64,000 bases of DNA from Ktedonobacter sp. SOSP1-85 (lineage in GTDB: Bacteria; Chloroflexota; Ktedonobacteria; Ktedonobacterales; Ktedonobacteraceae): the NCBI RefSeq assembly GCF_016587415.1, contig NZ_BNJI01000002.1:868001-932000 (forward strand). Reading direction: 5' to 3'. A program made the position numbers and the translations under genes. The notes under the pieces were generated by a model. It saw only the letters and a program-made list of their open reading frames with translations, was not told the DNA's origin and searched no databases. Shown here one piece after another: positions 61,109-64,000 of this stretch (the stretch's first letter is position 1; each line of letters opens with the position of its first letter).

Positions 61109-62386
61109 TTAGTTCTCTTTCTTCTTTTGGCCTCCCTTTTGTTCTTCGGGCGATTGGAGTTCGCGTACTACGCGCTGTAAATCCTTATCATGGTGAAAGA
61201 CGTCAGGGAGTGGTCCTTCAAAGGGATTCCCAAACACATAGAGTTGCTCAGGGTCGGATGTCTCCTCTATGGCCGGGTTTTCGCCCTGTTCTTCTATTGC
61301 GCTACTCTCTTGAAAGAGGTCTATTAAATCGCTCTGCACATCAAAGGGATTGGCGACCGCGCTTGGTTGTGCCCGTGTTGGCGCGATGGCTTCGATTTCT
61401 GCCAGGTCGTGCTTCACTGCTGTTTGCTCTGTTGTGTCTTCGCTGCCTGGTTTCTCCGTGCCTGCTTCGGATTGGAAAAATCCGAGGTCTTGTAAGACTG
61501 CTATTTGTTCTTGCTCGTTGGCTGGCTGGGGCTCCCGCTTTCTGCGAGCGGACCTGGCAATCCGTTGATGTTTAGCTGTATCTTCCTCTTCTTCAAAGGG
61601 ATTCTCAATTATACTTGTGCCAGGAGGCGGAAGCGGAGCTTCTTCTTCTGCTTCAGCCTCTCCAGTAGTGGAAGCCTGTTCGGGCCTCGCTTCTGGCGTG
61701 AATGAGGGGGCCTGTGTCTCCTCTTCTTCCTCAAAAGGATTGGCGAGCTTGAGATTGTGTTGGGGAGACAGACGCGGGGTTGGACTGGACGTAAGCAATG
61801 ACCCCATTTCCTGGCTGTGGTCTTGGTAGTCCTGGTTTATATGTGTTGGTATTGGTGTTGGCGGGAGAGGCTGTCTCTCCTGCTGTGTCCAGGTGCCAGA
61901 CTGCATAGCCTGCGCTGATGCCGCCTGTTGTTGATATTGCTCTGCTGAGGTGACAGGGGGTGGCGAATACAGCGGAGCGGCGGGCCACTGCTGACTATTC
62001 GCGACTGGCTGCTGTGCCTCACTCATTGGCCTGAAATATGGCCGTTCTTGCCCTGGCAGGCCGGGCTGAGCTTTGCTCGATTGAGAGAGTGCAACAAGAG
62101 CCATAATTTCAGCACAAGCCAGCCTGAACCAGAGTATCCATGCCGCCAGGAGCAGAATTGATTGGAGGAATAGACAGAAGGCAGGCAACAGCAGTGTTGC
62201 CTGCGGGTGGGACCATAAGCTACTCCACTGCGCACAGACGCGTGTGAACTGTACCCAGGCTGTTGGGGGCCAGCCTTCCAGGCAGAGAATGAGTACCGCT
62301 GTCACCCCGATGGGGAGGCAGCGATACACAAGTTGTTTTTGTCGTGGCGTGTATGTTGGTTTTGACCTGCTCTGTGATGCCTGCAT
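61109..62386 (-). CDS. Two-helix membrane protein with acidic, NPF-repeat cytosolic tail
   Basis: A 425-residue unrecognised protein. Membrane helices at about 21-37 and 64-90; the remaining 330 residues are Pro/Gln/Glu-rich and predicted disordered. Four short motifs recur: LANPFEEEEET (about 214-224), IENPFEEEEDT (260-270), VANPFDVQSD (344-353) and FGNPFEGPL (385-393). The C-terminus is basic (GGQKKKEN). It starts eight bases after the VirB4-like gene, so the two are one operon, and the tail probably serves as a docking platform for that ATPase or other machinery (inference). Confidence 0.6.
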   Translation of the reverse strand: MQASQSRSKPTYTPRQKQLVYRCLPIGVTAVLILCLEGWPPTAWVQFTRVCAQWSSLWSHPQATLLLPAFCLFLQSILLLAAWILWFRLACAEIMALVALSQSSKAQPGLPGQERPYFRPMSEAQQPVANSQQWPAAPLYSPPPVTSAEQYQQQAASAQAMQSGTWTQQERQPLPPTPIPTHINQDYQDHSQEMGSLLTSSPTPRLSPQHNLKLANPFEEEEETQAPSFTPEARPEQASTTGEAEAEEEAPLPPPGTSIIENPFEEEEDTAKHQRIARSARRKREPQPANEQEQIAVLQDLGFFQSEAGTEKPGSEDTTEQTAVKHDLAEIEAIAPTRAQPSAVANPFDVQSDLIDLFQESSAIEEQGENPAIEETSDPEQLYVFGNPFEGPLPDVFHHDKDLQRVVRELQSPEEQKGGQKKKEN

Positions 62387-62394
62387 ATGATTCC

Positions 62395-64000
62395 TCAGTC
62401 CCTACGACTCTGGTCAATAGGCGTAAGCGATCCCTGCACTACTGTCTGCCCATTTGGCGGCCTGCGCCCATTTTTCTGCGGGGCATGCCCATTCGCGAGG
62501 TATTCTAGCTGTTCAATGCTATCTTCGATGTTGGCTGCATGAGCCGTGCTTGCCTGCAGAGTTGTGTTCGCCATTTCGGCCTCTTTGGGAGAGGCCACAA
62601 CCTCCATAGGTGTCCAGTTTTTGGTGGCGAAAAGTCCCTCGCCACGCCTGGCCGCCAGCAGGAAATTGCGCTGTCCTCGACTCAAACGGAAGGTGCGTAC
62701 CACCGATTCTATGGTTGAAGAATCCTGCTTCATCAAGAACTTCATGGTTGCCATGGCTAGAATCGTCCTGCCCTCTTCCGTGCCCAGGAAGTCGTCGGAG
62801 TTCTGGGTTGTACACCAGAGGCCGCCACCATACTTACGAATTCTCCTGGCAAACTCCGCGAGGAACTTCGCGCCTTGCGGGAACTGCATGAGTAGCCAGG
62901 CCTCGTCGATCAAGATAATGGTATTGCGATCCATCGTTCCTTCGCGAGCCTGGCGCATCTTGGTCCAGAGGAACTCAGTGATGAGAAAGAGGCCAATGGG
63001 TTTCAGCGTATCATTTAACTCGCGAATATTGAAGTCGACAAAGCGATTATCCAGAATGATGCGTGTACGAGCCGGGAAGAGGTGCAAATAACGCTCTAAA
63101 CGCTCGCTCAGGCCGAAGGTATCCTCGCCCACTCCGAAGCGCTGATCTCCACGTGAGGCGCTGGACATGATTACAAAGAACTCCTGCATATTGGGTGGAG
63201 TCCGATGATGGGTCGCGCTATCCATGGTGATGCCCCGGTTCTCATAGGTTTTGGTCAAGCACCTATAGAGGAAGGCTTTCTCTTTCTGGGTCAGCATACC
63301 GCTATCGGAGAGCAGTAGCTCAAGGAGACTGACCAGGTTGATTAACTTCTCGCGGAAGAAATTGGCCTCATCGTCTTGCTCCTCCTGTTCGGTCTGGCCT
63401 GGGCGCTCGATAGCGCTATACAGATCAAAAGGATTGAGTTGTAACGACTCGGAGGAGAGGCGTACATATTGCCCTTTGACCTGGTTGCAGAGATTGTTAT
63501 ATTCGGCTTCAGGGTCGATGACATAGACATTGCTCGTTGGGAGCAGGCGGCATGCGACTGTCTTGAGGAAGAAGCTTTTGCCGGCGCCAGACTTGGCGAA
63601 GACCACCATATTGGCGTTCTCCAACTCCTGGCTATTAAAGGGATTGAGAATGATCAGGCTTCCATTGGGGTGAATGCCGAACATGACTCCTGTGTCCATG
63701 CTGATATCGCTACCAGTAAAGGGATAGAAAGTCGCGGCAGAGCCTGTGCCAAAGAGACGCGCGCGCCCGAGTTGATTATCGCCATCAGGGAGGCAGCTTA
63801 AGAGTCCGGCGTGATGCTGCCAGTGGGCGGGCAGGGCTCTAAAATCAAGGCTGCGGATAGCCGAGATGAGGCGATTATTGCGCTCGCTCAATTCGCGACG
63901 GGTGCGCGCGCGTACCTGTACGAAAAGCGACATGGTAAAGATGCGCTCATCCCCGCGTGCCAGTTTTTCGCGCAGGGCCTCAATATCATTAAGCGCGATA
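62395..64000 (-). CDS. VirB4/TraC-like conjugation or secretion ATPase, N-terminus beyond window
   Basis: The frame is open to the right edge, so at least 535 C-terminal residues are present. Walker A is VVFAKSGAGKSFFLKTVA, Walker B is NTIILIDEAWLLMQFP, and the sensor-like segment is WCTTQNSDDFL. Upstream is a VirB4-style linker (FVQVRARTRRELSERNNRLI). The layout VYVIDPEAEYNNLCNQVKGQ then LNPFDLYSA matches VirB4/TraC-type AAA+ ATPases that energise type IV secretion and conjugation. Other secretion genes should lie to the right. Operon with the NPF-repeat protein. Confidence 0.88.
   Translation of the reverse strand, partial: IALNDIEALREKLARGDERIFTMSLFVQVRARTRRELSERNNRLISAIRSLDFRALPAHWQHHAGLLSCLPDGDNQLGRARLFGTGSAATFYPFTGSDISMDTGVMFGIHPNGSLIILNPFNSQELENANMVVFAKSGAGKSFFLKTVACRLLPTSNVYVIDPEAEYNNLCNQVKGQYVRLSSESLQLNPFDLYSAIERPGQTEQEEQDDEANFFREKLINLVSLLELLLSDSGMLTQKEKAFLYRCLTKTYENRGITMDSATHHRTPPNMQEFFVIMSSASRGDQRFGVGEDTFGLSERLERYLHLFPARTRIILDNRFVDFNIRELNDTLKPIGLFLITEFLWTKMRQAREGTMDRNTIILIDEAWLLMQFPQGAKFLAEFARRIRKYGGGLWCTTQNSDDFLGTEEGRTILAMATMKFLMKQDSSTIESVVRTFRLSRGQRNFLLAARRGEGLFATKNWTPMEVVASPKEAEMANTTLQASTAHAANIEDSIEQLEYLANGHAPQKNGRRPPNGQTVVQGSLTPIDQSRRD

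Overview
The window looks like chromosomal DNA of a Ktedonobacteria-type member of the Chloroflexota. This is inferred from the mix of genes: LacI-controlled sugar ABC operons, a multi-PAS histidine kinase, DUF5946, RDD and DinB proteins, an ISKra4-like transposase, a VirB4-like ATPase, and very many long perfect intergenic palindromes. No rRNA gene, tRNA gene, CRISPR array, phage module or replication origin was recognised. About 48 protein genes or gene remnants are supported.

Layout. 1-390: a broken transposase running off the left edge. 0.6-12.9 kb: mostly single genes (Yip1-like membrane protein, polysaccharide deacetylase, LLM oxidoreductase, TPR protein, MFS exporter, cytochrome P450 with a divergent TetR regulator, pgi, alpha/beta hydrolase, Ca2+/H+ antiporter, RDD protein). 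13-25 kb: FAD monooxygenase plus universal stress protein, an APH(6)-like kinase, a periplasmic-binding-like protein without signal peptide, an HxlR/DoxX divergent pair, a second MFS gene, a cupin, a second APH-fold kinase and two membrane proteins. 25-36.9 kb: tandem GNAT, a heterodimeric ABC exporter, galU, an orphan PAS kinase, a frameshifted ThuA lipoprotein, an unusual sigma-Clp-sigma fusion and a small lipoprotein. 37-58 kb: two LacI-linked sugar ABC systems. The first is LacI, binding protein and two permeases. The second is divergent from its LacI and also carries a 2-hydroxyacid dehydrogenase and a GH35 beta-galactosidase. Between them lie a phosphatase, an M19 dipeptidase, dienelactone hydrolase, MBL hydrolase, an IS110 remnant, an ADP-ribosylglycohydrolase and an erythromycin esterase-like protein. 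57-61 kb: two methyltransferases, DinB, DUF5946 and a solo winged-helix protein. 61-64 kb: an NPF-repeat membrane protein next to a VirB4-like ATPase that runs off the right edge.

The most striking feature is non-coding. About twenty palindromes with 15-34 bp arms, most of them perfect, sit between genes. Their arms are mostly different from each other, yet fall into a few sequence families. Many lie in convergent or 3' positions and can act as terminators, some of them containing stop codons of the flanking genes. At least four lie between divergent genes, where a terminator role does not fit. One family (core GCGTACGC) occurs as full palindromes, as widely spaced arms and as solo halves. 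Another shares a GCGCCGCAGGCGCGA side module. The best protein-level novelty is the ECF sigma - double Clp repeat - sigma-70-like fusion at 34751-36103.
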